The notes below the pieces were generated by a model. The model was not told the DNA's origin and made no database searches. It was given only the letters and a program-made list of their open reading frames with translations. A program made the position numbers and the translations under genes. A stretch of DNA of 57,936 nt from Pseudonocardiales bacterium (GTDB lineage Bacteria > Actinomycetota > Actinomycetes > Mycobacteriales > Pseudonocardiaceae): contig JAFAPC010000142.1 of NCBI GenBank assembly GCA_019247305.1, positions 1-57,936 on the forward strand, in the 5' to 3' direction. Every line of letters begins with the position of its first letter. Position 1 is the stretch's first letter. Positions 28,874 to 38,580 of the stretch are shown here, in pieces.

Positions 28874-30640
28874 GTGGCGGGCTCGGCGGGTCAGCGGCGG
28901 TGTTGTGCGGGGTGCGGGATACCGCTGGCCCGCGACAACCGTTCGCCACGGTGTGGCCCGTGCTCCCGTCGTGAGGTGGCGCGGGAGCTCCAGGAAGCCG
29001 CCAGCGCCCCGACTAAGCCCGAGGACTTTTGGCGGGGCGCCGCACTGCAGGAGGCGCTGGCGGCTCGGCATTTTGGCCAGGTGCTCTACGCCTACCGCCA
29101 CGAACACCGCCCCGTGCTCACCCAGGCGACGGTCGGCCGTTGGCTTGGCCTGACCCAAGGCCAGATCAGCCGCCTGGAACGCACCCCGCAGCCCACCCAC
29201 GACCTGACGAAACTCGACCAATGGGCCCGCGCCCTACACATACCGCAGCGCTATCTCTGGTTCCAACTCTCCCCGCAACCCGACGCCGACACGCACCTCC
29301 CCGAGCCGGCGGACAGCCTGAATCACGAGTCCCAGCCAGCAGAGAAGGACGGGTCACGACGGCACCTGCCGCTCGCCGCGGCATCTGTCGGCGCTTCCCG
29401 CGATACCGACCGACACATGGCGCTGACACCGCCAGAAACACTGGCCAGCATGGTCGCCGTTGTGGGCGCGGAATTGACCGAGGGGTTCGCGGCACCGCTG
29501 GCGTTTCTCACGTTCCTGGGTGCTGCGGCAGACCAGACGCTGCCTGCTGACTGGGCGGATCAGATACAAGACCAGCTCACGAGATTCCTCCGCAGATGGG
29601 CGAATACAATGAAGCGTCGAAAACTACTCCAGCAACTGGGGTCGGCAGCCACCACCGTCGCCGCCGCACCTATCGTGATCGGTCTGAATGCTGAGGAGCA
29701 GGAACGCCTGACCCGCGCCATCGTGTCACCGAATCTGCTGGATGAGACGGTCATCAACCACCTGGCTACCATGCTCCAGGGTTGCAAACGACTAGATGAC
29801 GCGCTGGGCTCGCGCGCGGTGCTGCCCACGGCGCTCGCGCAACGGAACCTGGTCCGCAGTTTGCTGGGGGACTGCCCAAGCGATCTTCGCCCCCAGCTCC
29901 TCTCGGTATACAGTGATATGTCGACGTCCATCGCATATTATTTCTTCGATCACAATGACTACGACAGCGCCCAGCGTTACGGCGAGCAGGCCCGGGCAGC
30001 GGCGCGGGACGCGGGCGACATCGAACTCACTATCTACGCACTGTGCGAAATGAGTGATCACGCATCCTGGCAGGGTAAGGCACACCCCGCCATCGAGCTC
30101 GCTGCGGCCGCCCAGAGCCTGGTCAGCAAAACCGAGGACCCGGCTATGCGGACCTTGGCAGCGCAAGCGGCTGGCACAGCCTACGCGCTGGATGGTCAGT
30201 ATACGGCATGCCTGGTCGAGTTCGAGAGGGCTCAGGATGCCCTGGCATCAGCGGAGCAGGCACCGGCCGGATCGATAGGGTATTATCTCCTCAATCAATG
30301 GTATCTCCCCCGCGCGAAGAGCCAGTGTCTGCTATGGCTGGGGAGACCACAAGAGGCGGCGGAAAGCGCCAAGACGGCGCTGGCGCTGTACGACAAGTCT
30401 TTCGTGGACGGTCACGCCGTCTGCATGCTTTACCTGGGTAATGCCCATCTGCAATCCGGTGAGATCGATGAGGCGGCGCGGGTGATCGGCGACGCCGCTG
30501 GCTTGGCCGCCCAGACCCACTCGGCACGCCTGGTAAAGGAACTGCGCACGACGCGCGCCCGGATGCAGCCCTGGCAGACAACCCCGGCTATCAAACAATT
30601 GGACGACCAGTGGGCGGCTTATGGCCTGGAGTCAAGCTAG
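28874..30640 (+). CDS. Zinc-motif/XRE HTH/TPR transcriptional regulator
   Basis: A 588-residue regulator. Residues 10-31 contain CCAGCG and CGPC, a likely zinc knuckle. An XRE helix-turn-helix follows at about 80-125 (TQATVGRWLGLTQGQISRLE). From about residue 250 the chain is helical with TPR-like repeats (YGEQARAAARDAGD, CLLWLGRPQEAAESAKTALALYD, CMLYLGNAHLQSGEIDEAARVI). A short hydrophobic patch lies near residue 258. Such XRE-TPR proteins are common in actinomycetes and may sense peptides or ligands through the TPR. The GTG has GGGAGGG upstream. Confidence 0.8.
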   Translation: MAGSAGQRRCCAGCGIPLARDNRSPRCGPCSRREVARELQEAASAPTKPEDFWRGAALQEALAARHFGQVLYAYRHEHRPVLTQATVGRWLGLTQGQISRLERTPQPTHDLTKLDQWARALHIPQRYLWFQLSPQPDADTHLPEPADSLNHESQPAEKDGSRRHLPLAAASVGASRDTDRHMALTPPETLASMVAVVGAELTEGFAAPLAFLTFLGAAADQTLPADWADQIQDQLTRFLRRWANTMKRRKLLQQLGSAATTVAAAPIVIGLNAEEQERLTRAIVSPNLLDETVINHLATMLQGCKRLDDALGSRAVLPTALAQRNLVRSLLGDCPSDLRPQLLSVYSDMSTSIAYYFFDHNDYDSAQRYGEQARAAARDAGDIELTIYALCEMSDHASWQGKAHPAIELAAAAQSLVSKTEDPAMRTLAAQAAGTAYALDGQYTACLVEFERAQDALASAEQAPAGSIGYYLLNQWYLPRAKSQCLLWLGRPQEAAESAKTALALYDKSFVDGHAVCMLYLGNAHLQSGEIDEAARVIGDAAGLAAQTHSARLVKELRTTRARMQPWQTTPAIKQLDDQWAAYGLESS

Positions 30641-31061
30641 GCGAGGCGCTGCCTCGGACCGCCCAGCAGAGTGGCTGAGCTGAGCTCGGGACCCCATGAT
30701 CACTGTTTCGGTGCCAAAACCGACACATTGTGTCGGTTTTGGCACCGAAACAGTGATCTTCCCAAACGTAACCACCCACCAGGGCAGCCGACCTGGGCTT
30801 GAGGGTGACCGATCTGATGGTGACCACGCTCCCCCCAGGACACACAGTCAGGATCGACACACCACCGCCACCCGCCGCGCCGAACTCCCCGCACCGTCCC
30901 GATCGGCCATGCCGCTCCCCAGTAGCCGGCCAGACACCGAACCCGCTGATAGGCAGCAGACATGGGTACGCCGCAGAACAACATGACGCACACGCCAAAG
31001 TTCTGAGGACCTAGTTGATCTAGTATCGAGTGCTCCCGCGCCCTAAGACCCCACTCGGGAG
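30641..31061. other. Intergenic region between convergent regulator and glmM
   Basis: 421 bp without a supported gene. It contains the 61-nt palindrome at 30698-30758. Short open frames on both strands pass through the palindrome and have no ribosome-binding sites. A small CTAG-rich motif is near 31010-31025. Confidence 0.5.
30698..30758. terminator. 61-nt perfect palindrome (30-bp arms)
   Basis: Arms 30698-30727 and 30729-30758 are exact complements separated by a single base. It lies between convergent genes, 57 bp after the regulator stop. Termination is the simplest role, but the near-absence of a loop is unusual and would also allow a cruciform. Confidence 0.65.
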
Positions 31062-32408
31062 TCAGGCCGACGCGTGCTCTGCGACGACTTTGGCGATGCG
31101 CTGGGCGATGGTGCTGGCGGCGAATTCGGTGGGGGCTTCGACCATCACCCGCACGAGTGGCTCGGTTCCTGAGGGGCGCAACAACACACGGCCGGTCCCG
31201 CTCAGCTCAGCCTCCGCATCGGCGATGGCCTCGGCCACCGCGGGTGCGGCCACCGCCGCTGTCTTGTCCGCGACGGCGACGTTGACGAGCACCTGCGGCA
31301 GCCGGGTCAGCACGCCAGCCAGATCCGCCAGACTCCGCCCCGAGGTCGCCATCCGGACCATCAGTCGCAACGCGGTGAGTAACCCGTCGCCCGTGGTGGC
31401 ATACCCCGGGAGCACCACATGCCCGGACTGCTCGCCGCCCAGAGAAAACCCCCCCGCCGCCAGCGCCTCCAGCACGTACCGGTCCCCCACCGGGGTGGTC
31501 TTGACCACCACACCGTGCTCACGCATTGCTAGGTGCAACCCGAGATTGCTCATCACGGTGGCGACCAACGTGTCCGCGACGAGCTCCCCGCTTTCCCGCA
31601 TCGCCAAGGCGAGAATGGCCATGATCTGATCACCGTCTACCGCTTCGCCGGTGGCGTCCACGGCCAGGCACCGGTCGGCGTCGCCATCGTGGGCGATACC
31701 GAGCGTCGCGTGGTGCGCCAGCACCGCCTCCCGCAGCCGCTCCAGATACGCCGACCCGCAGCCGTCATTGATGTTGAGACCGTCGGGCTGCGCATGCAGC
31801 GCCATCACCTCGGCCCCGGCCGCACGGTAGGCCTGCGCCGCGACGACGGACGCCGCACCATGCGCGCAGTCCACCACGACGCGGATCCCGGCCAGGGACT
31901 GCGGGCAGGCCCGCACCAGATGATCCACATATCGTCCGGCGGCCTCCGGTGCCTCGCGCACCCGGCCGATCCGAGCTCCGGTGGGCCGCTGGAGGTCACA
32001 GCAGCCCACCCGGGCTGCGATCTCGTCCTCCACCGCGTCGGGAAGTTTGCGACCGCCGGCGGCGAAGAGCTTGATGCCATTGTCGGGCATCGGGTTGTGC
32101 GAGGCGGAGATCATCACACCGAGGTCAGCGGAGAAGTCCGCTACGAGATGGGCAATCGCTGGCGTGGGCAAGACTCCGACCTGTAGCACATCAGCACCGG
32201 CGGAAGCCAGGCCGGCGGTGACGGCTGCCTGAAGCATCTCCCCACTGGCCCGAGGGTCCCGGCCCACCACAGCGACCGGGCGGTGCCCCAGACCGTGCTC
32301 GGTGAGCACCCGTGCCGCCGCACCGGACAATGCCAGCGCAAGCTCTGGGGTGAGTTCGGAGTTGGCTAGCCCCCGCACCCCGTCGGTGCCGAACAGGCGC
32401 CGCGTCAA
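31062..32408 (-). CDS. glmM: Phosphoglucosamine mutase
   Basis: GlmM converts glucosamine-6-P to glucosamine-1-P for UDP-GlcNAc and peptidoglycan. The 448-residue protein shows [12 protein letters not shown] at the N-terminus, the phosphoserine loop [15 protein letters not shown], the metal loop [11 protein letters not shown], the sugar-binding [21 protein letters not shown] and the phosphate-binding [15 protein letters not shown]. It follows rpsI by 12 bp, the conserved rplM-rpsI-glmM order. Confidence 0.97.
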   Translation of the reverse strand: MTRRLFGTDGVRGLANSELTPELALALSGAAARVLTEHGLGHRPVAVVGRDPRASGEMLQAAVTAGLASAGADVLQVGVLPTPAIAHLVADFSADLGVMISASHNPMPDNGIKLFAAGGRKLPDAVEDEIAARVGCCDLQRPTGARIGRVREAPEAAGRYVDHLVRACPQSLAGIRVVVDCAHGAASVVAAQAYRAAGAEVMALHAQPDGLNINDGCGSAYLERLREAVLAHHATLGIAHDGDADRCLAVDATGEAVDGDQIMAILALAMRESGELVADTLVATVMSNLGLHLAMREHGVVVKTTPVGDRYVLEALAAGGFSLGGEQSGHVVLPGYATTGDGLLTALRLMVRMATSGRSLADLAGVLTRLPQVLVNVAVADKTAAVAAPAVAEAIADAEAELSGTGRVLLRPSGTEPLVRVMVEAPTEFAASTIAQRIAKVVAEHASA

Positions 32409-32420
32409 CGCGGGTGGGTA

Positions 32421-32897
32421 CTAACGCTTCGAGTACTGGGGCGCCTTGCGCGCCTTTTTCAGACCGTACTTCTTGCGTTCTTTCGCTCGGGCGTCACGGG
32501 TGAGAAAGCCCGCCTTTTTCAGCACCGGGCGGTCATCGATGTTGAGCTCAACCAGTGCCCGAGCGATGGCCAACCGCAGCGCGCCAGCCTGACCGGAGGT
32601 CCCACCACCGGTGAGGTTGCCGAGCACGTCGTAGGCCTCCGGCTTGTTGACGGTCAGCAGGGGTTCCCGGATCAGCTGCTGATGCACCTTGTTCGGGAAG
32701 TACTGCTCCAGGGTGGTGCCATTGAGCGTGAAAACACCGGTGCCAGGTACCAGGCGCACCCGCACGATCGCCTCCTTACGGCGACCAACGGCCTGCACGG
32801 CCTGACCACCGGGCATCGGCATCGCCGACACGGGTGGAACCGGTGCAACGGCGGCAGCCGACCCGGTCTCGGGTTGCGGAGTCTGCGGAGTGGTCAC
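32421..32897 (-). CDS. rpsI: 30S ribosomal protein S9
   Basis: 158 residues with an actinobacterial N-terminal extension rich in Pro, Ala and Thr. The S9 core follows: [32 protein letters not shown] and [18 protein letters not shown]. The C-terminal tail is [17 protein letters not shown], which reaches the P-site tRNA. It is downstream of rplM in the same transcript. Confidence 0.97.
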   Translation of the reverse strand: MTTPQTPQPETGSAAAVAPVPPVSAMPMPGGQAVQAVGRRKEAIVRVRLVPGTGVFTLNGTTLEQYFPNKVHQQLIREPLLTVNKPEAYDVLGNLTGGGTSGQAGALRLAIARALVELNIDDRPVLKKAGFLTRDARAKERKKYGLKKARKAPQYSKR

Positions 32898-32942
32898 GGC
32901 GTCTCTCAGGTCCTTACTGGTTGCGGTCTCTTGGTGGGTAGT

Positions 32943-32978
32943 GGTCCCTGGATCGTGATGGTCCCTGGGTCGTGATGG
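32943..32978. repeat. 17-bp tandem duplication between rplM and rpsI
   Basis: GGTCCCTGGATCGTGAT (32943-32959) is followed directly by a copy with one change (32960-32976). A decayed third copy runs into the 3' end of rplM. It extends the spacer between two co-transcribed ribosomal genes. Confidence 0.6.
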
Positions 32979-33422
32979 TTACTGGGTGACTTGGGTGATC
33001 TGGAAGGGCTGCGGCCGCTGGGCCGCGTGGGGGTGCTCAGCAGTGGCGTAGACCTTGAGTTTGCGGGCCATCGCCCGCCCCAGCGTGTTCTTCGGGAGCA
33101 TGCCCTTGATGGACCGCTCCACCAGCCGCTCCGGCTGCGTGGCGAGTATCTCGGAGAACGAGCGTCGCTTGAGCCCACCAGGGTAACCGCTGTGCCGGTA
33201 GACGAAGCTGCGGTCACCCTTGTTGCCGGACAGCGCCACCTTACCCGCATTGATGATGACGACAAAGTCACCGGTGTCAACGTGCGGAGCGTAGGTGGGC
33301 TTGTGCTTGCCGCGCAGCAGCGTGGCGGCCTGACTGGCGAGGCGGCCCAACACCACGTCCGTGGCATCAATGACATGCCAGGCGCGCTCAACCTCGCCAG
33401 GCTTAGGGTTGTACGTGCGCAC
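32979..33422 (-). CDS. rplM: 50S ribosomal protein L13
   Basis: 147 residues with the L13 pattern [28 protein letters not shown], then [24 protein letters not shown] and the signature [28 protein letters not shown] 33422 has GAGGTAGG upstream, and TGCGATAAT further upstream is a good -10 box. It is the first gene of rplM-rpsI-glmM. Confidence 0.97.
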   Translation of the reverse strand: MRTYNPKPGEVERAWHVIDATDVVLGRLASQAATLLRGKHKPTYAPHVDTGDFVVIINAGKVALSGNKGDRSFVYRHSGYPGGLKRRSFSEILATQPERLVERSIKGMLPKNTLGRAMARKLKVYATAEHPHAAQRPQPFQITQVTQ

Positions 33423-33495
33423 GGACCTACCTCATTATCGCAGTTCGCGGACTTCTCTTCAGGGTGCTGGTGCGGCGTTGCGCTTCTGTAGAGAC

Positions 33496-33513
33496 GCCCG
33501 TCGCGCGACGGGC
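33496..33513 (-). promoter_or_regulatory. 18-bp perfect palindrome upstream of rplM
   Basis: GCCCGTCGCGCGACGGGC is fully self-complementary. It lies about 75 bp before the rplM start and 150 bp after the WXG100 gene on the same strand. It may be a small terminator or a protein-binding site. No ribosomal leader structure was recognised. Confidence 0.35.
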
Positions 33514-33661
33514 ATCAACTCAGGAGCCGCGCACATCCGCACAGCAGCGGCCAAACGATACCGGCCGCCGCACGATACGGTCAAAACGGGGTCGCCGCCG
33601 GGTGGTGTCCCGCCCGACGGCAACCCCAGGACCTCGATCAGGGGGGCTCTACCAGGGGCGG

Positions 33662-33955
33662 CTACGCCCAACGCCGGGTGTTCACTGCCTCGCCCTCCTG
33701 GTAGTTCTGGTTCGACGTCCCCAGCGCCACCCCGATTTGGTTCAGCACTTGGTTCAGATGGGCCATCGATTGATCCCACTTCGCCTGGTGATCGTGGTAG
33801 GCGCTCGCCGCATCGCCGGTCCAGGTGCTCACCAGCGGCTGCAGGTACCTCTTGAGGTCATCCAGCTGCTGGCTGATGTTGTTCCAGGTGCTCTGAATCG
33901 ACTTCTGCGCGTTATCCAGCTCGCCGAAAGTGACCAGGATCATGCCGTCATGCAC
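33662..33955 (-). CDS. WXG100 family protein (EsxT/EsxU-type)
   Basis: A 97-residue helical hairpin protein of the ESAT-6 family. The WTG turn is in LVSTWTGDAASAYHDHQAKW near residue 45. It is usually secreted as a heterodimer with the neighbouring WXG protein by a type VII (ESX) system. GTG 33955 is supported by AAGGAG upstream. Its position before rplM matches the esxU-esxT pair of M. tuberculosis. No YxxxD/E secretion motif is obvious at the C-terminus. Confidence 0.85.
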   Translation of the reverse strand: MHDGMILVTFGELDNAQKSIQSTWNNISQQLDDLKRYLQPLVSTWTGDAASAYHDHQAKWDQSMAHLNQVLNQIGVALGTSNQNYQEGEAVNTRRWA

Positions 33956-34008
33956 GGGTCTGTCTCCTTACAGTCCTGTGTGGTGTTGCGGGGCCTGGGT
34001 GGGCACTC

Positions 34009-34326
34009 TCAGTGGCTCAGCGCCTGGCTGATGATCCGCGAGTAGTTCTGCTGCTCAGCCTCATCGGCCTGGGCATACGTGGCCCCGGATCCGCGGATCT
34101 GCTCCCCGATTTTGTGGAGAGCGTCGTTGAGCTGGTGCGCCTCGACAGTCCACCGGTCCATCAGCATCTGGAAGGCGAGCGCTGCCTGGCCCTTCCACGC
34201 TCCCGTCAGTGGTTCCAGCTGGTTGTATAGAGCCTTGAGCTGACCCTGCACGCTCTGGTTCACCTGCTCAACGTGCGCTGCCGCCGCCTGCATCTGCTCG
34301 ACCTGAGTGCCGAACTGCGGTCCCAT
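34009..34326 (-). CDS. WXG100 family protein (partner)
   Basis: A 105-residue WXG100 protein with GAWKGQAALAFQMLMDRW at the turn (WKG, an accepted WXG). The C-terminal helix contains YAQADEAEQQ, matching the YxxxD/E export signal (Y-A-Q-A-D). AAGGAGACTGCAACAG before ATG 34326 sets the start. It is the first gene of the pair, with 53 bp to the second. The ESX secretion machinery is not in the window. Confidence 0.87.
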   Translation of the reverse strand: MGPQFGTQVEQMQAAAAHVEQVNQSVQGQLKALYNQLEPLTGAWKGQAALAFQMLMDRWTVEAHQLNDALHKIGEQIRGSGATYAQADEAEQQNYSRIISQALSH

Positions 34327-34446
34327 CTGTTGCAGTCTCCTTGAGTTGATCGATCGAGGTGGACTCCTGCAGGACGCCACCCTGCCAGATCTAACTCCTT
34401 ACCGTGACCACCTGGTCGCGCAACGTTGCAAGCGCGAACGCTCAAT

Positions 34447-34520
34447 ACCCCCAAACTCGACGCCAGCGCCCACTGACCATGATCGAAAAACTCTGCTGTC
34501 GAGCTCGGGAACTGTCGAGC
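34447..34520. repeat. Decayed hairpin related to the one at 2683-2740
   Basis: CTGCTGTCGAGCTCGG at about 34493-34508 is identical to most of the right arm of the 2683-2740 hairpin. CTGTCGAGCT repeats at 34512-34521. The matching left side (CCCAAACTCGACGCCAG near 34450-34465) is only partly complementary. This looks like a degenerate member of the same repeat family. Confidence 0.4.
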
Positions 34521-34551
34521 TGGTCGGTTGCGGGGCGGCGGGCCTTTATCG

Positions 34552-35166
34552 TCAGGCGTCCGGGTTCAGCCCCACATCAATGAGCATGTCTCGAAGCTGC
34601 CGCAGGGCTCGTGCCCGGGTGGGCCCGATCCCCCCGAGGGGAATTCCGGCCACGCGGGCGACCTCAACGTAGGGCAGCGGGTGGTCGGTGAACAGTTCCC
34701 GCAGCAAGGCTCGCCGACGAGGCGGCAACTCCGCGACAATGTCCCACAACGCCCGGGTGGTGTCGGCATCGATGACGCGCTGTTCCGGACCCACCGCAGG
34801 ATCCGCGACGGTATCAGGTGCGGTGTCGCAGAGCGTCGGCGCGAGCATGGTCCGGCTCAGGATGCGCAGACATTCGCGACGGGCGGTGGTAGCCAGCCAC
34901 CCGGGCAGCCGCTCAGGGAACTGCACTTGGTGGGCGTTTTCGGCCAGCCGGAGCCAGGTCATCTGCATCGCGTCGAGCGCGTCGGCGTCCTGCAGCGCAA
35001 ACGAGCGCACCGTCGCGGACACAACCGGGGCGTATCGGCGCACAATGTCGTCCCAGGCCAGCCGGTCACCGCCGACCGCCCGGGCCAGCAGGTCAGCGAC
35101 GTCATCCGGGGTGTCGGTGCAGCGGCAGTTCCTCGTGGCGGCTGTCACCGGGCCACCATCGGTCAC
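34552..35166 (-). CDS. ECF-type RNA polymerase sigma factor
   Basis: A 204-residue sigma-70 family factor. Region 2 reads LAWDDIVRRYAPVVSATVRSF with DALDAMQMTWLRLAEN. Region 4 reads LPPRRRALLRELFTDHPLPYVEVARVAGIPLGGIGPTRARALRQLRDML. No anti-sigma gene follows. The next gene upstream encodes the SARP-like regulator on the same strand. The start could be GTG 35166 or GTG 35148. Regulation and targets are unknown. Confidence 0.85.
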   Translation of the reverse strand: MTDGGPVTAATRNCRCTDTPDDVADLLARAVGGDRLAWDDIVRRYAPVVSATVRSFALQDADALDAMQMTWLRLAENAHQVQFPERLPGWLATTARRECLRILSRTMLAPTLCDTAPDTVADPAVGPEQRVIDADTTRALWDIVAELPPRRRALLRELFTDHPLPYVEVARVAGIPLGGIGPTRARALRQLRDMLIDVGLNPDA

Positions 35167-35269
35167 CGGGCTTGGCGGGGGATACCTGGCGGATTGGAAC
35201 GGGATTGAAGCCGGAGTAACCCATTTGCGCCTGCTCCGCGGCGAGGCGACGCGGGCGGGCTTCGCCAGG

Positions 35270-38200
35270 TCACTGCGCTGGCGGATCGCACTCGCCCTGC
35301 CGGGGTGAAGTCCTCGCCAACCGCAGGGCGGTGGCGAGGTTGGCGGCCGCCGTCCGAGTGTGCGGGTGGTCCGCGCCGAACACCCGCCGCGCTCGGGCGA
35401 GCGTGTCCTCGCTGAGTTGCTGGGCCGCCTCGATCACCCCCACTGCGCAGAGAGCGGCAGCAAGGGTGTTCCCAACCTCCATGGTGAAGTAGTTCCCCTC
35501 GCCGAGGCGCCGCCGCGCCCGGGCGAAAGTGTCCTCGCTAAGCCGCCAGGCTATCTCAACCTCACCCAGTGCGAGCAGGTCGCGAGCGAGGTTGTTGACG
35601 CTGGCCATGACCCAGTAATGATCCTCGCCAAGGATGTGCCTCGCCCGAGCGAGAGTGCTTTCATGCAACTGTCGCGCCGCGTCAATCTGGCCGAGCGCGT
35701 GCAGGTCGCGGCCAAGGTCGTTCGCCGCGTAAAAGGCGTCGGGGTGCTCGTCGCCAAACGCCCGTCGGGCGTAAGCGAGGCAGTTTTCGTGTAGTTGCCG
35801 GGCTACCTCAACATCACCCAGCTCACGCAGGTTGTGGGCGAGGGTCTGAACCGTGCGATGGACGTCGATGTGGTCGTCGCCGAGTACTCGTCGCCTGCGG
35901 GTCAGGGTGTCGGCGCTGAGCTGCCGGGACTCCTCAAACGCCCCCATCACGTACAAGCAGAGCGCGAGGTGATGGGCTGCCAGCAGGGTGTCGGGGTCGT
36001 CGTCACCGAACACCCGCCGGCACCGAGCGAGCGTGTCCGTTGCGAACCGACGAGCTTGGCAGTAGGGGCCGACGGTAGAGAGGAAAAGAGCGAGGACATG
36101 AGCGGCCCGCAAGGTGTGCCGGTCATCTGGCCCGAGCCGTGTGCTCCACTGCCGGTGAAGGTGCTCGGCGAGGCTATTGGCCAACCGGGCGTCACCACGC
36201 TGATAGAGGTACCAGGTGGCGCGGCAGACGAGGTCGCGAAGGTCGGGGCTGGGGCTGGTGGCGGGGTCGGTGGCTAGCAGATGGGGCAAGATCCGCGCCC
36301 AGCCTGACCAGCACGCTGGGTCCTGCTCGTCCCCAGGGTCCGCCGCGACCAGCAGCGCCTGGGCGTAGCGGCGATATGCGGCGGCGTGGGCGTCGGTGAG
36401 TTGCTCGCGCAGCACGGCTTGAGTCAGTCGGTGCAGCTGCAGCCCCTGATCAGTGCGGGCCAGGCCGTAGCTGCCGATCCGGGCAAGACTGCGGTGCGCC
36501 GCCACCGGGCTGGCCACTGCGGCGGTGAGCGTCGCTAACTCCGGTGGCAGGTCGCCGTCGGCTACGGCGACGGGACGAGTCACCAGGTCGGCGGGGATGG
36601 GTTCTGGGGCGAGAAACGCGCCGATGCGCAGCAGGGCGAGCGCGACCGGATCGGTCTGCGCGAGCTGGTCGGTGGCCAACCGGACCGCCGCAGTGAAGGA
36701 ATGCGGGTGACTTTCCGGTGGGCTCTGGTCAAGCAGTTCCTCCGCCCGGGTCTCCAGCAGGTTCAGGTAGTGCTCAACCGGCATGCCGGTCTCGGCCAGG
36801 AACCTGGCCGCCTGGGCCAACGCCAGCGGCAGGTCGCCCAGCGCCTCGGCCAGCTGGCTGGCCTCGGCCGCCCCGGCGCCCGGCCAGCAGAGGTGGATCA
36901 ACTCCAGCGATTCACGGCGGGACAGCACATCGATCTCGATCCGGGCGGCCAGCTCCCCCCAGCTGGGGTTGCGGGAGGTGATCAAGGTGTGTCCCGGCCC
37001 CGTGGGCAGCCAGGCACGCAGGTCAGCGGGTGACTCGGCGTTGTCCAGCACCAGCAGCCACCGGCTCTGCCCCCGCAGGTACCTGCGCAGTGCCCCGACC
37101 GCGTTCAGTGTGTCGGCCATCGGAGGAATCAGGCCCAGCTCAGCCGCGAGTGCGGCGTACTGCTCGCCGATCAGACCGGTCTCCTCGGCGCTGACCCACC
37201 ACACTACGTCGTAGTCGGCGGCGTAGCGGTGCACGTATTCCACCGCCACCTGGGTCTTGCCCACCCCGCCCATGCCGTGCAGCGCCTGCACGACGGCCGT
37301 CCCGCCGGAACGCAGCCGCTCCCGCAGGTGCTCAAGCGTGGCGTCCCGACCGACGAACCCTGGGTTGCGCGGGCCGACATTCCACACCCCCGGCAGGCGC
37401 AGCCGCACCTGACCTCGTTCGGTCACCGCCCTGGCCCCGCCAGGATCGGGCGAGGCCACGGCGGCCGCCGACGCGGCAGTCGGCGCGGGCGAGGCGGTAG
37501 CCAGTGTGGGCTGGACGGTAGTCAGTGTCGGCTGGACGGTAGCCAGTGTCGGCTGGACGGTAGCCAGTGTCGGCTGGGCGGGCGGGGCCAGCACCGCGAC
37601 GGGTGCGCTCGACGTCGGCGGGCGCCAGTCCAGGGTCGACGCCTGAACGAGGATGTCACCCTCCAACCGCCGTAGCGCCGCACTCGGGTCGATGCCCAGC
37701 TCCTCGGCCAACCGCTCCCGGGTATCCCGCAACACCGCCAAGGCCTCGGCCTGCCGTCCGGCCCGATACAGCGCCAGAGCGAGCAGCTCACAGCCGCGTT
37801 CGCGCAGCGGATGGACCCGCACGTGCGCGTCCAGCTCAGCCACCGCGCCGTGGTGGTCACCCAACTGCAACTGCGCGGCGCACCGCTCCTCGACCCCCGA
37901 CAGCCGGAGCTCCTCCAGCCGCGCCACATCTGGTGCCGCCCACCTGGCGTCGTCCATGTCGGCGTAGGCGCGCCCGCGCCACAGCTGTAGCGCCGCGTCG
38001 AACTCATCCAACGCACGCTTGGGGTCCGCTCGACCCAGCGCGTCTCGACCGGCCGTGAGGTGCCTGGTAAACCGGTGCACGTCGAACTCGACGCCTCGGC
38101 TGTCCAAGAGATAACCAGGCGTGCGCGTGTGTAGCACGGTCGTCGGCCCCCGGGGTGAGCGGCCCGGCTCCAACACCCGCCGCAGGTTTGACACGTATGT

Positions 38201-38470
38201 CCGCAGCGAGGTCAGTGCCGCTGCGGGGGGATTTCCCGACCACAACTCGTCAATCAGCACATCGACTGCTACCAGCTGATCTATCCGACTTAACAACAAC
38301 CCGAACAGCGCGCGTTGCCTCGGCGGTCCCAAATCGACCAGCCGCCCACCGACCACGGCTTCCACCGGGCCCAGCGCTCGCCACTGGACTATACCCGCAG
38401 ACCGATCCCCCGGAACCAGGGTCAACGGGGCCCGCGTCCGAGCCGCTGATCCACAGGTTTTGACCTCCAT
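35270..38470 (-). CDS. AfsR/SARP-type regulator with NB-ARC ATPase and TPR repeats
   Basis: A 1066-residue STAND-like regulator. Residues about 25-125 form an OmpR-type DNA-binding domain ([28 protein letters not shown]). It is followed by a BTAD domain to about 270. A linker of four seven-residue repeats (PTLATVQ) leads to an NB-ARC ATPase with P-loop GMGGVGKT and [12 protein letters not shown]. The C-terminal third consists of 42-residue TPRs with the R(R/H)xLGxDHPxT pattern. Such proteins activate secondary-metabolite or stress genes when the ATPase is triggered. ATG 38470 is chosen with GGAG upstream. Confidence 0.9.
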   Translation of the reverse strand: MEVKTCGSAARTRAPLTLVPGDRSAGIVQWRALGPVEAVVGGRLVDLGPPRQRALFGLLLSRIDQLVAVDVLIDELWSGNPPAAALTSLRTYVSNLRRVLEPGRSPRGPTTVLHTRTPGYLLDSRGVEFDVHRFTRHLTAGRDALGRADPKRALDEFDAALQLWRGRAYADMDDARWAAPDVARLEELRLSGVEERCAAQLQLGDHHGAVAELDAHVRVHPLRERGCELLALALYRAGRQAEALAVLRDTRERLAEELGIDPSAALRRLEGDILVQASTLDWRPPTSSAPVAVLAPPAQPTLATVQPTLATVQPTLTTVQPTLATASPAPTAASAAAVASPDPGGARAVTERGQVRLRLPGVWNVGPRNPGFVGRDATLEHLRERLRSGGTAVVQALHGMGGVGKTQVAVEYVHRYAADYDVVWWVSAEETGLIGEQYAALAAELGLIPPMADTLNAVGALRRYLRGQSRWLLVLDNAESPADLRAWLPTGPGHTLITSRNPSWGELAARIEIDVLSRRESLELIHLCWPGAGAAEASQLAEALGDLPLALAQAARFLAETGMPVEHYLNLLETRAEELLDQSPPESHPHSFTAAVRLATDQLAQTDPVALALLRIGAFLAPEPIPADLVTRPVAVADGDLPPELATLTAAVASPVAAHRSLARIGSYGLARTDQGLQLHRLTQAVLREQLTDAHAAAYRRYAQALLVAADPGDEQDPACWSGWARILPHLLATDPATSPSPDLRDLVCRATWYLYQRGDARLANSLAEHLHRQWSTRLGPDDRHTLRAAHVLALFLSTVGPYCQARRFATDTLARCRRVFGDDDPDTLLAAHHLALCLYVMGAFEESRQLSADTLTRRRRVLGDDHIDVHRTVQTLAHNLRELGDVEVARQLHENCLAYARRAFGDEHPDAFYAANDLGRDLHALGQIDAARQLHESTLARARHILGEDHYWVMASVNNLARDLLALGEVEIAWRLSEDTFARARRRLGEGNYFTMEVGNTLAAALCAVGVIEAAQQLSEDTLARARRVFGADHPHTRTAAANLATALRLARTSPRQGECDPPAQ
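37500..37583 (-). repeat. Four 21-bp tandem repeats in the SARP linker
   Basis: Units of 21 bp start at 37500, 37521, 37542 and 37563 and differ by one to four bases. They encode PTLATVQ-like linker heptads between the BTAD and NB-ARC domains. Length changes would stay in frame. Confidence 0.8.
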
Positions 38471-38580
38471 CGCCCTACTCCGATCACGTGACGCTGGGTG
38501 AAGTCGGCGCTGGATGCACCCGCGGCAGATAGCGCGCGAAGCCTGCCCCCCGATACTCCACTCCGACTCCACCACCAAAC

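Noticed and set aside
30591..31014. Short frames crossing the 61-nt palindrome
   Set aside because: They are forced open by the repeat, have no start signals and read the palindrome in both directions.
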